A stretch of 64,000 nt of DNA, from positions 19,573,501 through 19,637,500 of the forward strand of contig JASXTE010000016.1 in the NCBI GenBank assembly GCA_030280995.1. Reading direction: 5' to 3'. The notes under the pieces are model-generated. The model was not told the origin of the DNA, searched no databases, and saw nothing but the letters and a program-made list of their open reading frames with translations. The translations under genes and the position numbers were made by a program. Position 1 is the first letter of the stretch. Each line of letters begins with the position of its first letter. This DNA is from Hemileia vastatrix (Eukaryota; Basidiomycota; Pucciniomycetes; Pucciniales; Zaghouaniaceae). Below, piece by piece: positions 53,812 through 64,000 of this stretch.

Positions 53812-54848
53812 TGTCACGCGCCACGTGACACTCGAGGCAAAAGCAGCTCATTAAATCAATAATATCGAGTTCTAAATCTATACTCGAAGCGCAGAAAGCA
53901 ATTCTCCATAGCAACTGCGATTCCCCTTTGTGTACTTACTATTCAACTGCGCTAGCCTAAACTCTAAATCTAAATTAGTCAATCTCTCAATAGTGTGTCT
54001 TAGTCTTAATTTCAATAAGTGACGCACAGCGCTATGATCAACGTAATAGTACACTAGTAGTTTTCATTAAAAAGTTTGTTAATTAATTAAAAGGGGTAAA
54101 TTAAACATGGACGGATATTAGCAAAGAGGGTCTAAGTGTATGTTATTAATGGTCTGTGGTATGGGAATGGTGCAATGAGAGGGAGGTCAATGCGAGGAGG
54201 AATAAAGGATATAAAAGGGTTGGGTTTTTGGTTCGACATTCCTTAGAATTAAATTATAAAACGTATTTACATTTAATACACTACGCAATATAGGGGGTGG
54301 ACTTGCTAGCAAGTCCCCAACCTGAACTCAGGCACAACTCAGATGGAACTCAGAATGAACTCATACTGAACTCATATTGAACTCTACTTGAAGACCCACC
54401 TAAAACTGTTCTGCTGAGTGGTGTTTATCCCTGATTGTATGGTTCCTTTGTCAATAGCTCAATGTGTGTTCAATCTGTGGTGAACTTGAGTCCAAGGTTG
54501 CAGACTTGCTAACAAGTCCGCCCCCCATATTGCGTGGTGATAGTGGTAAAATTACAAAATTGAATCATTGTTATTGTATTTTTCTTTAAACTTTCTCAGT
54601 AATCATTTCTAAAATCCTAAATCCTTGATTGTTGAGTTTCCAACCCTTCGTGAGATCTTAAGAATTCCTATTACCTTTGAAACTATATTTTAATTCTTCT
54701 TGAACATACCTCAAACCTGTAGCTCTTACTTCGAGTGACCTTCAAATCACTTCCTCAAATCATTCCTCTGTGCTTCAAAGAAGTTTCTAAATCCCTCATC
54801 TCACTTTCAGGAACATCCTCGACCTTGTGCGTAGGTCTTCCGGTGACA
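53812..54848 (+). repeat. Solo LTR of another retroelement family (1037 bp)
   Basis: TGTCACGCGCCACGTGACAC start, CCGGTGACA end, flanked by GGTTG on both sides (53807-53811, 54849-54853). TATAAAAGG at 54210-54218. Less AT-rich than its surroundings. Contains a CACTA-like MITE. Confidence 0.9.
54279..54539. mobile_element. CACTA-like MITE inside the solo LTR
   Basis: CACTACGCAATAT...ATATTGCGTGGTG, 261 bp, duplication ATA (54276-54278, 54540-54542). Perfect palindrome GGACTTGCTAGCAAGTCC at 54299-54316. Confidence 0.95.
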
Positions 54849-57111
54849 GGTTGGTGGATTTGAGGAGTGTCATCATTGAAAGTATTGTTTGACGTTGTAG
54901 AAGCTGAGAACCAATTGTCAGAAATGAAAGGTGGAGGAGTGGCCTCTCACTCAGACCAGGTGATTGTGTCCTCTGTGGTAGGGGAAAAGCTAGCGACAGG
55001 TGCTATATCCCAGAAGGGATCTTCTTCCAGACCTGGAATAAGAAATTCTAAGTGAGGAGTTGGAGGATTAGCAATGTAAGGAGTATTAGGAACCTCCTAC
55101 AAATAAAGAATAAAAAAGAAAGAGAGAAGGAAATTAAAAGGACAATTTATCAGAAATTAAAAGAAAAAGTTGCAGAAAAAGAGGAAGGATTTACTGTATG
55201 AATTTACTTATCAGAGAAGAGTGAATGATGCATTGTATTGAATTCAGCTCTTGGTGTAGTTTAGTGATTATGGGGTTTAGCTCTCTTAAAAGTTAAAGGA
55301 GCAGGGCGCTTAAGAGCCAGCTTGCTCATTATATTCAATTTTGACACATTCAAATTGACAGCAGGAGTAGGAGTGTTTTCAGCAATGGAAGAGGGACCAT
55401 TTAGGCTGCATTTCTTCTTGTGACTTTTTCAGATATTTTGTGACTAGGGGAAAGAATGAAAAGGAAAGAATCAGTGCTGAATATTTTAGAGGAAGAGAAA
55501 AGAGGAGGAAAAATTACTCTGAAAAATCTGTTAACACAATGGGTTTTTGAGAAGTGACGCAGAATAATGCCATTCTCAGTAGTGTGTTAGAAACTCTTGT
55601 CTCTGGTAAGGATAGCTTTAATGGCTGGAGAAGTAACAATGGCAGTTTTCAGTGTGTTGAAAAATTGACAGATTGAGTTGGCGATATTGTCATTAGAGTT
55701 CATAATAGATAAGAAGAAAGAAGAAGAAGAGAAACTAGAATTTGAGAGAAGAGAAGATTAAGGAATGATGAAAAAGTGCAAGATATGCACCTCATTTTAG
55801 TTCCCAGGGACATTTGTGGATAGAGGGAGACTGTGGTACACATCTTGCAGTAAGGCAGCAAGGTAGCAGCTCACAGCAAGCGCAAAAAAGGGGTTTTCAG
55901 TTAGGATGGCTATGGAAGCGCAACAAAGAGGTTTTCAATAGCGCAGAAAAGGTAGAATAACCATGCACAGTTTTTTTTGTTATTATTTTGGATTTATGAG
56001 CCACAGCAAGAAAAAGGTCAGGGTAAGTACGTTGAAGGCTAAAAGACAAGGTAAATATGGTATGTAATTTCAAGAGTCATGGGCACTCTAGAAGAATGAT
56101 ATGAATTTATGATGCAGAGAAAGAGATGTAATGAAGAGTACACTTAGATAGCAGCCATGCTTTTAGGTAAAGCTATGCCTGCCCATGAAGACAAAAAACA
56201 CATCAGAGAAAGAAGGTAGGGCTAGGAAGGCAAAAAGGTTGCAATTGGTGCTCAAGAAAAAGATAAGAAGGATAAGACTTGAGATAAGAAAGTCATTTTC
56301 TGAAGCACAAAGGGTTTCACACTCAGTGGATACTCATGTTGCCAGCTTGGGTCATTGAAATAGGTATGAAAGGTGGTGCAGTACCTATTATTTAGTCAGG
56401 GATCTCAGGAAGCATATGGTATGTACAAAAAAGGTAGTGTGTTTCAGCGCTAATGGATGTACTTCCACAGAAGTTTCAGAGGCTATTGGAACCAAAAACA
56501 GTACTAGGAGTTGTACATAGATCTTTGAGATACTTCGATACCCTTTGGCATGTTGGTATTAGCACTGAACTTGTGTAGGAAAACCCATAGGGCAAGGAAA
56601 CAAAGGAAAGGGGCGCTGAAAATACAAATTTTTATAAGCACTCTCTTGTAAATAGTAGAGGTGTGTGTGTGAGTTAGTCAATAAATAACAATAGATATTT
56701 TTAAGATTGAAGGAATAGATATATTTTACTTTTTTTTGTACATATTGGGTGTGCATACCAGAAGTAGCACTTTAGAGTTTTTTTATTGCTACAGCAAGGA
56801 TATTATTAGATACAGCGCTTCAAGAGGGAGTGACTGAGAATACTAGTGCTTATTGAGAATAGATCTAGCTGGAAGTTTGATTGTTATATTAAAATTTCTT
56901 TTTCTTTTTTTTCTTTGAAAAGACTTCTATAAGTTATTCTACTTTCTCCTCAATAGTAAAAATAAATAACTACACTTACAATAAGTGCTTAAACTGTCTT
57001 TAAATATTAGATTGGAAGGCCCTTTCTTTTTGAAATTGGATTTAGAAAGGAGAATAAAACCATCTCAGAATAGTCTCTATAGCTTATTATTATAGAATTT
57101 TTTTCTTTCTA

Positions 57112-58513
57112 CAGCGTCAGTCAGAATTGTATCTTGGGATGGGCCCAAGTTTAATGGTGAAGAAGTTAAATGGTTCTTAAATTGGTATGAAGCTTCTGCT
57201 GCTTTTTATGGGGATTCACATTTGGACATGGTGAGGCAGATTAGGCTCTTTATTGTGGAAAGAGGGGTGGAAATGGAGGTCATTTCTATGGATGGTTATA
57301 AAAGGTAGTACTGGTTGAAACTTTCAAAAGAGATGGTTGATAGATGGGGAGTCAGGTATAATATTGTGGACCTTAACAAGATTTTCAGTGATTGAAAATT
57401 CAAAGGTGGTGTTTAAACTATGTTGGACTTTAAAAAGTTATGTAGGAAGTTTGGTGAAGTGGTAGAATATTTCATTCTGATGTAGGAGATAGGCCATGAA
57501 AATCAGGCAAAGTATTTATTTTGGTCATCTTTAAGTAGGGATATTAGGATGGATTTTTTGAAGGAACTGTCTGGGAAGAACTTGATGAAGGATCTACAAA
57601 ATGGAGGACAGAAAAATTATGAACTAGAGGTCATTAAATAAAATATTCAAATGTATCTAAAACTAATGGCATCAGAGAAGTATCAAGTATCCTGCACTCA
57701 ATATACTAGCAAGGTTAGTGAAGTTTTGGCCAAAAAAATGATATTATTGTCAAGGCTCTGGAGGCAAAAAAGGCTCAGTTGGGACCACCTTTTTCTAAGG
57801 TTGAGGGTGATTTTGATAATAAAATGGTGGATTATTTAGCTGAATTAACTAAGAAAACCAAAATATTTATTCAAGAAACTCAGAAGGCCAACAGAGAGCC
57901 TGTGGCTTCATCATCTATGTCTTCTTCTTATCAGTCAAAGGGTTATGAGAGGAGGAATTATGGACTTAATGGAAAGATAAACTGGCTCAATGGTAATGGA
58001 AATAGTGGTAGTAATGGAAGTGGTAATTGTGAAAATGATTATAGAGATGATTATTGAGAACCTAGGGTGTGCTTCTTTTGTAATAAGAGGGGGAAAAGGG
58101 CAGTAGATTGAAATTTTTTGGACAATAACTTGAAAGCTGTTAGAGTCAAATTTGATGGATCTTTCATCAAACCCAGTGATGGGAAAGCCTCTTCAGATTT
58201 AGTTAGAAGGATTATGATGTCTGAAATTAGAGCCATATTTGAAATATTGACTGGTGATGATGATGAAAAAGTTAATAGTGGAAATAAGAATGGTGGTAAT
58301 TATGGAGGAAAAGTATATCAGGGAAAAGAAAAGGAGGTCAGTAATGCCACTTTAAAAACTTCCATTTGTGGATTAGAGCTAGGAAAAGTTTCTAAGGTGG
58401 ATGGTAACTGTATGATTGAGGAATATCATTTGGATGCTTCCAGAAGAGCATCTGCTACTAAAGCAAAGAGTAGCATTCAAAGAAAACTAAGGGCAAAACC
58501 AGGCAAGGTATAA
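57112..58513 (+). pseudogene. Gag of C2
   Basis: WDGPKFNGEEVKWFLNWYEA, DMVRQIRLFIVERGVEM, WLKLSKEMVDRWGVRYN and DFKKLCRKFGEVVEYFI form the capsid-like part; then frame change to PPFSKVEGDFDNKMVDYLAE, a Ser/Asn/Gly-rich linker, CFFCNKRGKRAVD (knuckle with lost His and last Cys), and a basic region to TAA at 58511. Confidence 0.7.
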
Positions 58514-58559
58514 ATTAAAAAGTTAGAAAAGAAACCTTACTCTAAGGAGAAAATTTATA

Positions 58560-59420
58560 GAATGCAGAAGGGGATGGAAGATGTGGGGCCTCCCAGTTTT
58601 AAAAAATTTGATTTAAATGGTGATCCTATGCCTGAAGATGACAAATCTGATTCTGAGGAAGATGTACCAATAGCATATCTTCCCAGACCAGGTATGCTGG
58701 TCCTACTCTTATGGAAGGGGTAAGTAGAACCATTGATGGATCGGTTATAGTGAATGAAGCTGTTGATGGAGCTAGGGTATGATAGATGAAGACCTTATTA
58801 TGAGGAGTGAAGATGGTAATGTGGGTTCTCAAGAATTTACCAGGTCCAAGGGTTTCATAAGTAAAGTTCAATATGAATGGCCAGTAGTATCTGGTCAAGA
58901 ATATTTTTTGGAGACAGTTTTGGGTAGAGTGAATCAACTTCATATTCCTCCATCTTTTGGTAAATTATTATTTAAAATTAGTCCTGCCCTCTCAAAGAAG
59001 CAGAAGAGGCATTTGACAAGGATAAGGGTATCTTTGGGAGAGTTGGAGTATATTTGTGAAAATGGGGAGAAGTTTGGAGAGGAATCCGAAACTCATTTTT
59101 ATTCTCTTTTAAGATATTTAATGGTAATGTTGAATGGAAAAGAGGTAAAGGCCCTGGTGAATTCTGGGTAACAAATAAATTTATTTTATTTAGATCAAGA
59201 AACCATTATAAGATTTCCAATTAAATTTGTTAGTGGTGTGAACCTAAGAGGTACACGTGGACATGCCACTGAACTTATGGGGACAGATAAAAATGTCATT
59301 TTAAGTGTAGAAGGATCTTTTGTAAGGGTGAATTTTTATGTGGCCAGAGGATCTGTGAAAACAGTTCTTTGAGGGTCATTTGTAATTTATTTTGAAGCTC
59401 AAATAAGATAACAGAGTGGT
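58560..59420 (+). pseudogene. Protease region of C2
   Basis: EYICENGEKFGEESETHFYS, then YLMVMLNGKEVKALVNSG-stop where DTG/DSG is NSG, then RFPIKFVSGVNLRGTRGHAT and FYVARGSVKTVL. Active-site Asp lost. Confidence 0.65.
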
Positions 59421-60217
59421 GTGGAACTTACTTTAGAGATTACAGGAGATAACATGAGGCGGCTTTATATGCATTTAGAATCTCCAGAAGATGATTACTT
59501 GGAGACTAAGCCTAGACTTAATAATATGTGCTAGTTTTGGTTATTCACTGAGAATAGGTGAATAAAAAGGCTAGCTTCTAGTGAATTTATTAAAAAAGAT
59601 AAGTATGAAAACCCCCATCTTTTAGGTTAGTAAGGGGTGATTGCTCTAATGTTACAATATTTCTTCAAGAAGAGATATCAGATTGTAATAGGTCATCTCA
59701 CTTGGAGATAAGTCAAGTGGATTCTCAATTAGTTTCTTTTGATATTTTATTTGAATGTCACTATTTGATTAATTTTTTTATATGTTTATTATCTTTATCA
59801 AATTATTCTATAAAATTTTAAAATGGTTTAACGGGAAAGAAGGAATGAGAATTTAGATAATAGCGGTGAAATATGTGGTGGATTATTTTATGGCCTTCAG
59901 AAAGAGGATAAAATGCAACTATTTTATAAAAATCAACAAAAAATCATAGTATAATTAATTCAATAAAAATATTTGTGATGATGCTATTTCTGTCCTCCAG
60001 CAAGAGGTTAAACTACCAACTTTATTTACTGGAGATTTTATGGTGGAAAATGATGGGAAAAAAGGTGTTTGGAAGTTTTATGATAAGTTTGACAAAGTAA
60101 AGGGGTGGTTATGAAATATTATACATTAAAAATTATATTTCAACTTATTTTGCTTCTGATTCTGAAGAAGAAGAAGAAGAAAGTTTTCAAAGAAAATTAT
60201 ATAATTGTGATACTATA
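59421..60217. other. Protease-RT spacer of C2
   Basis: Stops in all frames; AAGAAGAAGAAGAA run near 60165. No domain recognised. Confidence 0.4.
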
Positions 60218-61130
60218 ATGGATCAAATATCTCAATTCAAAGTGGACATTGATGCAGCAAAATATAAAAGGGTAGCAAAAAAAAATAGACCAATAAATGA
60301 ACCTCTTCTGGACAAATTGAAGCAGCCCTTGAGAAGAGCAACTTTATCAAGAGATCCATATGAATTTCCTTTAGTCAAGAACCAGCCAGAACTTTCTGAA
60401 ACTTCAAGGATCACTTTTAAGAGTTTAGAGGTTGTTAATTTTGGAACTGAATGTTGGCTTTCAGATGGAGAAAAAAATATGTTGTTGGATGTGGTGATTA
60501 AGAGGGAGAAGGCCATTTCAGTTGTGGAAGAGGGTAGAGGTGTGTTAAAGCATTCTTATGTGGATCCCTGCAAGATTCCAGTTGCTCTTCATAAAACATG
60601 GCAACAGAAACCAATTCCAATATTTGCTGCTTTAAAAGATGATTATATTGAAGTCATTAGAGAAACAATTCAAACTGGATTATACAAACAGTCATGATAA
60701 ATTTATTCAAGTCCTGTTCTGCTTATTAAGAAACTTAATGGAATGATTAAGGTATTTCATGATCTAAGAGAATTAAATAAGGTTACAATAAAAGATGTAA
60801 GAATACCATCTAGTGCTGAGGAATTTGAAGAGACATTTTAAGGAAGATTGTGTTATGGTTTGGGAAATATAATGGGGGTATATGATGAAAGAGAGTTGCA
60901 TCTGAATTCCAGGCCTCTTACAACTTTTGATATGCCACTTGGACAATTACAACTAAGAAGATTGCCTCAAGGAGAAACAAATTCAATTGCTGTTTATCAA
61001 GCCTAGATGGCTTGCATTCTACAAGACAAAATTCCACAATATACTGGTATATTTATTGATGATGGTAGAATTAAAGGACCTTCAACAGATTATGGTAATG
61101 AAATATTGAAGGAGAATTAAGGGGTATGAA
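60218..61130 (+). pseudogene. Reverse transcriptase palm of C2
   Basis: ORF 60218-60697 (VLKHSYVDPCKIPVALHKTW, YIEVIRETIQTGLYKQS), two stops, then YSSPVLLIKKLNGMIKVFHD, LREL, CYGLGNIMGVYDERELHLNS, RPLTTFDMPLGQLQLRRLPQ, NSIAVYQ, and QYTGIFIDDGRIKGPSTDYG. The active site FIDDG is intact here; in most Gypsy elements this is YxDD. Confidence 0.85.
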
Positions 61131-61528
61131 GTTCTATCTTGGAATATGCTGTTGTTTTAAAGAGGATTTTGTTTAGAATTGAAGAATCTGGGTTAACAAT
61201 TTCAGTTTCTAAATTTTCTTCTTGTGTTCCAGATTTCGAAATTCTAGGTAATTTGGTATGTAGAGAGGGTAGGATTATGTCAAAGAAGAAGGTGAATAAA
61301 ATTTTTTCCTGGCCAAGACCCAAGAATAAAACAAAATTCAGAGTGTTTTTAGGCATATGTGTTTATGTTAGAATGCTTATTAAGGACTTTAATGCATTGG
61401 CTTCTCCTTTGAGATGTTTGAATAGGAAGGATTCTGACTGGGAGTGGGGTGAAGAGTGTGAAGAGGGGTTTAAGAGATTAAATAGGGTTTTTGGGAAAAA
61501 TATTGTTCTGCATAAGTTGGATTACTGA
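61131..61528 (+). pseudogene. RT thumb/connection of C2
   Basis: AVVLKRILFRIEESGLTISV, SCVPDFEILGNLVCREGR, KVNKIFSWPRPKNKTKFR, VFLGICVYVRMLIKDFNALA, SPLRCLNRKDSDWEW; stop at 61526. Confidence 0.85.
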
Positions 61529-61543
61529 AAAAATTCAGGAAAA

Positions 61544-61975
61544 ATGTATTTAGCAGTTGAATCTAGTCAGATTGCTTCTGGGGAAGTTCTGTCCCAAATG
61601 GATAAAGCTGGTTATATAAGACCAGTCAGGTTTGAATCTGTGGTTTTTACGGAGGTTGAACCAAGATATTATCAACAAAAATTGGAAATTTGTGGTGTGA
61701 AAAAAATTTTAAAGAAGCTTCAAAATGTTTTATGGGGTAAGAACTTCAACTTACAAGTGGACTCAAAATATTTAATTGAAATTATCAATTCCTCTAGTTT
61801 ACCAAATGCACCCATTACCAGATGGGTAGCTTTTATTCAAAAATTTTCTCTTGATTTAGTTCATAAGCCTGTAAAGACATTTACTATTCCAGATAGATTT
61901 TCAGGAAGAACACCTACTGAAGAAGAATTTTATGAAGATATACCTGTAATCAAGGCCAGCACAAAAGGTGCTTAA
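61544..61975 (+). pseudogene. RNase H of C2
   Basis: MYLAVESSQIASGEVLSQMD (first Asp position is Glu), RPVRFESVVFTEVEPRYYQQ, KLEICGVKKILKKLQN, LQVDSKYLIEIINSSSLPNA and FSLDLVHKPVKTFTIPDRFS. TAA at 61973. Confidence 0.8.
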
Positions 61976-63540
61976 GAATTTCCTCAGCTCCCCCACAAGG
62001 TTAAGCTGGAAGGATTAATAAGTGTAGATAATGAAAGCCTTTACAATTAGAATAAACTAGAAAATAATAAAAATATGGTTAATTATGTTTTTTGGGAGTT
62101 TGGTGAAGGTGTAGATAAATTCAGTAAAAAAGAAGTTGGAGAAGTGCTGTATATGGATGAGGATGGTGATATTGTGTGGGATAGTAGAAAGCTATTTAAT
62201 GGTGTATATGTTGGATTATAAGATAATTTGGTTAAAGAGAGGTTAGGAGATTGTGAAAATTTTGTAAAAAATAGGTTGGACATAGAAGGGGTTGATGATT
62301 CTCAAAAGGGTGAAAAAGAAGAAAGTTTGTTTGTTATAAGGCTAGAAGGTTCAAAAAATGGAAAATTCAAAATCTTTTATGATAAATAGGCAAATTCATA
62401 GATTAAAATTATTGGCTGATTCATGTGCAGATGATATTGGAGACAGGGAAGTGCCAGTTGATATTATATTAATGAATTTTAAAGATGATGTCTGGGTACA
62501 GACAGGTTTTTATTATAAAATGGTGAGATACTTATCAATGTTAGGAAAGCCAGATAAATGTTGTAATGATGAATGGGTGTCTGTCAATAGGAAGTCAATG
62601 GCATTTTATATTTTGGGAAGAAGATTGATGAGGAGGAGGTATTCAAATCTTCAAGTTTTTATAACTCAAAGGAAAGTGAAAAAATTGGTTATGAAATCAC
62701 TGCATGAATATCTTGCGCTAAGAGGAGTTGGTGAAGCTTATATAAGAGTTGATGATAGATTTTGGTGGCCTTGTATGAAGCTGGCTGCTAAAATATGGGT
62801 TAAGCCATGTGAAGAATGTTAAAGAAGAAGTTATTTAAGGCCAAAGGAACCTGGAAATGCAACCAGTGAAAATACTACTTTTGATAGGGTTAGTTTGGAT
62901 GCAGTTCATATAAAAGAGGGTAGATATAATAATTTGAATGTAGCCAGAGATTATTTATCAGTTTGGGAAGAGGCATCACCTCTAATTAATTTGAATGTCA
63001 GGAATGTGGCAGATTTTTTGATGAAAAATTGCGTATATAGGTATGGAGTGATGAAATTGGTAATGTTTAATGGAAGTCCTGAATTTAGGACAGAGTTTAG
63101 AGAGACTATATCAAAAGTTGGATCAAAGGTTAGGGTAGCAAACCCATATTATCTTGAAGCTGAAGGAATGATAGAAAGAGGGAATCAGGTTATAAAGGAT
63201 GCTTTAGTTATAATGTGTGGAGCAAGTGCTGAAAAGTGGAGGCACTAGTTACCATTAGTTCTATTTTCTGACAGAATCACTGCCAACAGGATGACTGGAT
63301 ATTCACCATACAAACTAGTTCTTGGTCAGAAAGTAGTTTTACCAGTTGATCTATAGGCTGAATTATATCTTGGAACAACTGAATAATTACTGTTTGCAAG
63401 AATGGTTCAGTTTGAAAAGAAAGAAGAAACTCTGGAGAAATAATATTTAAGAATGATGAAAATTTGAAATTGGTCAGTCAGATATTGGGATAAGAGGTTG
63501 GCTCATAGATTAAGATGCTATTCCCTTAGTTGTTTGGCAA
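61976..63540 (+). pseudogene. Integrase of C2
   Basis: Charged linker with stops, then ORF 62358-62822 ending VMKSLHEYLALRGVGEAYIR ... FWWPCMKLAAKIWVKPCEEC (His and CxxC of the zinc domain). After TAA: DRVSLDAVHIKEGRYNN, NVARDYLSVWEEASPLINLN (first Asp), YGVMKLVMFNGSPEFRTEFR (second Asp replaced by Asn), YLEAEGMIERGNQVIKDALV (Glu), stop, MTGYSPYKLVLGQKVVLPVD and WSVRYWDKRLAHRLR. Inactive. Confidence 0.8.
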
Positions 63541-64000
63541 AAGAAAGGATATTTTCTAGAACAAAATATGAGACAATTAATGTATGTTAAGAAACCAATT
63601 GTTTGCTGCATTTATGATTTACATGTTCAATGACAGATAGGGGTAACTTCCATCAACCAAGCCTCTGGCTGAAAAATTATTTACAATTAAATGTTACATC
63701 ATTTTTGTCTCCCTATGTAACAGTCAAAAGTCAAAATTTATAAGGACAAATGTGCATTTCTCTTGCCCAACATATTTATGCAATATGCAACATGATATTG
63801 AATATTCAACTGTAGCCCTCTAAGTGTATTCAAAAACATGCCTCAACTCAAAGAAAACCAATCAATATCAAAAAACAATTGTTAAATAAGTATAAAGAAG
63901 ATTGAAAAAAATATAAAATTCTGATAATCATTATTTTCATTAAAAATTAATTTTAAAAAATCAAAAAGGTCTTAAAAATCAAAAAAACAAAAAAATGAAA
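63541..64000. other. End of window, no gene
   Basis: AT-rich; homology to C1 stops near 63520. Nothing recognised. Confidence 0.5.

Larger units (their letters stand above)
53745..57105 (+). repeat. Family-C LTR between C1 and C2, split by a solo LTR
   Basis: 53745-53811 plus 54854-57105 align with the C3 LTR (38029-40330) and its 3' part with the C1 5' LTR. It could be the 3' LTR of C1 and the 5' LTR of C2 at once. Ends are approximate. ORF 54867-55055 is a chance frame (its C3 counterpart is not open). Confidence 0.65.
57106..63540 (+). mobile_element. Family-C Gypsy-like element C2, internal region
   Basis: Gag, protease, RT, RNase H, integrase in order, degenerate. Differs clearly from C1 at protein level, so a separate subfamily. 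No primer-binding site like that of C1 is seen after the LTR; the junction reads TTTCTTTCTACAGCGTCAG. Confidence 0.75.

Noticed and set aside
54867..55055. ORF inside the family-C LTR
   Set aside because: The homologous C3 LTR (38130-38340) is not open in this frame.

Overview
This 64 kb window is AT-rich, gene-poor fungal DNA made almost entirely of nested transposable elements. I see no intact host gene. The candidate introns are very short (48-75 nt, GT...AG, CTAAT/CTAAC-like branch sites). Recognisable families are chromodomain Ty3/Gypsy elements, a PIF/Harbinger transposase with a Myb/SANT-like partner, a Tet-like 2OG-Fe(II) oxygenase, and Gypsy-like elements whose RT active site reads FIDDG. 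Together these suggest a basidiomycete, most likely a rust fungus (Pucciniales). That assignment rests on my recall of family patterns, not on a search.

Layout, outermost to innermost. (1) Left, plus strand: the integrase end of a family-C Gypsy element (C0, 5481-7665), interrupted by chromovirus copy 1 (minus strand, 1-5480, running off the window) and by a 1 kb unidentified insertion. (2) Chromovirus copy 4 (plus strand, about 7666-38028) is split three ways. An 8.2 kb PIF/Harbinger element (8484-16685, TSD ATT) sits inside its 5' LTR. Chromovirus copy 3 (minus strand, 18129-37219) sits inside its gag. Copy 3's own 5' LTR is split by chromovirus copy 2 (plus strand, 26779-35742, TSD AATAC). 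Copy 2 is the youngest: its two 797-bp LTRs are about 97% identical by eye. (3) 38030-64000: family-C LTRs and two degenerate family-C elements (C1 45.6-53.7 kb, C2 57.1-63.5 kb), a broken cysteine-rich spliced gene (about 41.1-42.0 kb), and a 1037-bp solo LTR of another family (53812-54848, TSD GGTTG). Two kinds of small non-autonomous DNA element are scattered through these hosts: a CACTA-like MITE (four copies) and a Harbinger-like MITE (two copies).

The most interesting structure is in the chromovirus family. The same start codon appears to feed two overlapping frames. Unspliced RNA of copy 1 reads straight through as one Gag-Pol frame. Removing a 55-nt (copy 1) or 58-nt (copy 2) intron just after the ATG, both of length 3n+1, switches the ribosome into a second frame encoding a small protein (ORF1) with a W-x-W-D-W motif. 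A second 3n+1 intron lies at the end of ORF1 in all four copies, with its donor GTAAGT overlapping the ORF1 stop codon (GTACGT in copy 2). This resembles intron-retention control in retroviruses.

The second is the 8.2 kb Harbinger element. Between its transposase and its Myb/SANT-like gene it carries a broken SET-domain gene and a broken Tet-like 2OG-Fe(II) oxygenase gene, so two chromatin- or nucleic-acid-modifying families may be cargo of one DNA transposon. All coding regions except the visible parts of copy 1 carry stops, frameshifts or insertions.
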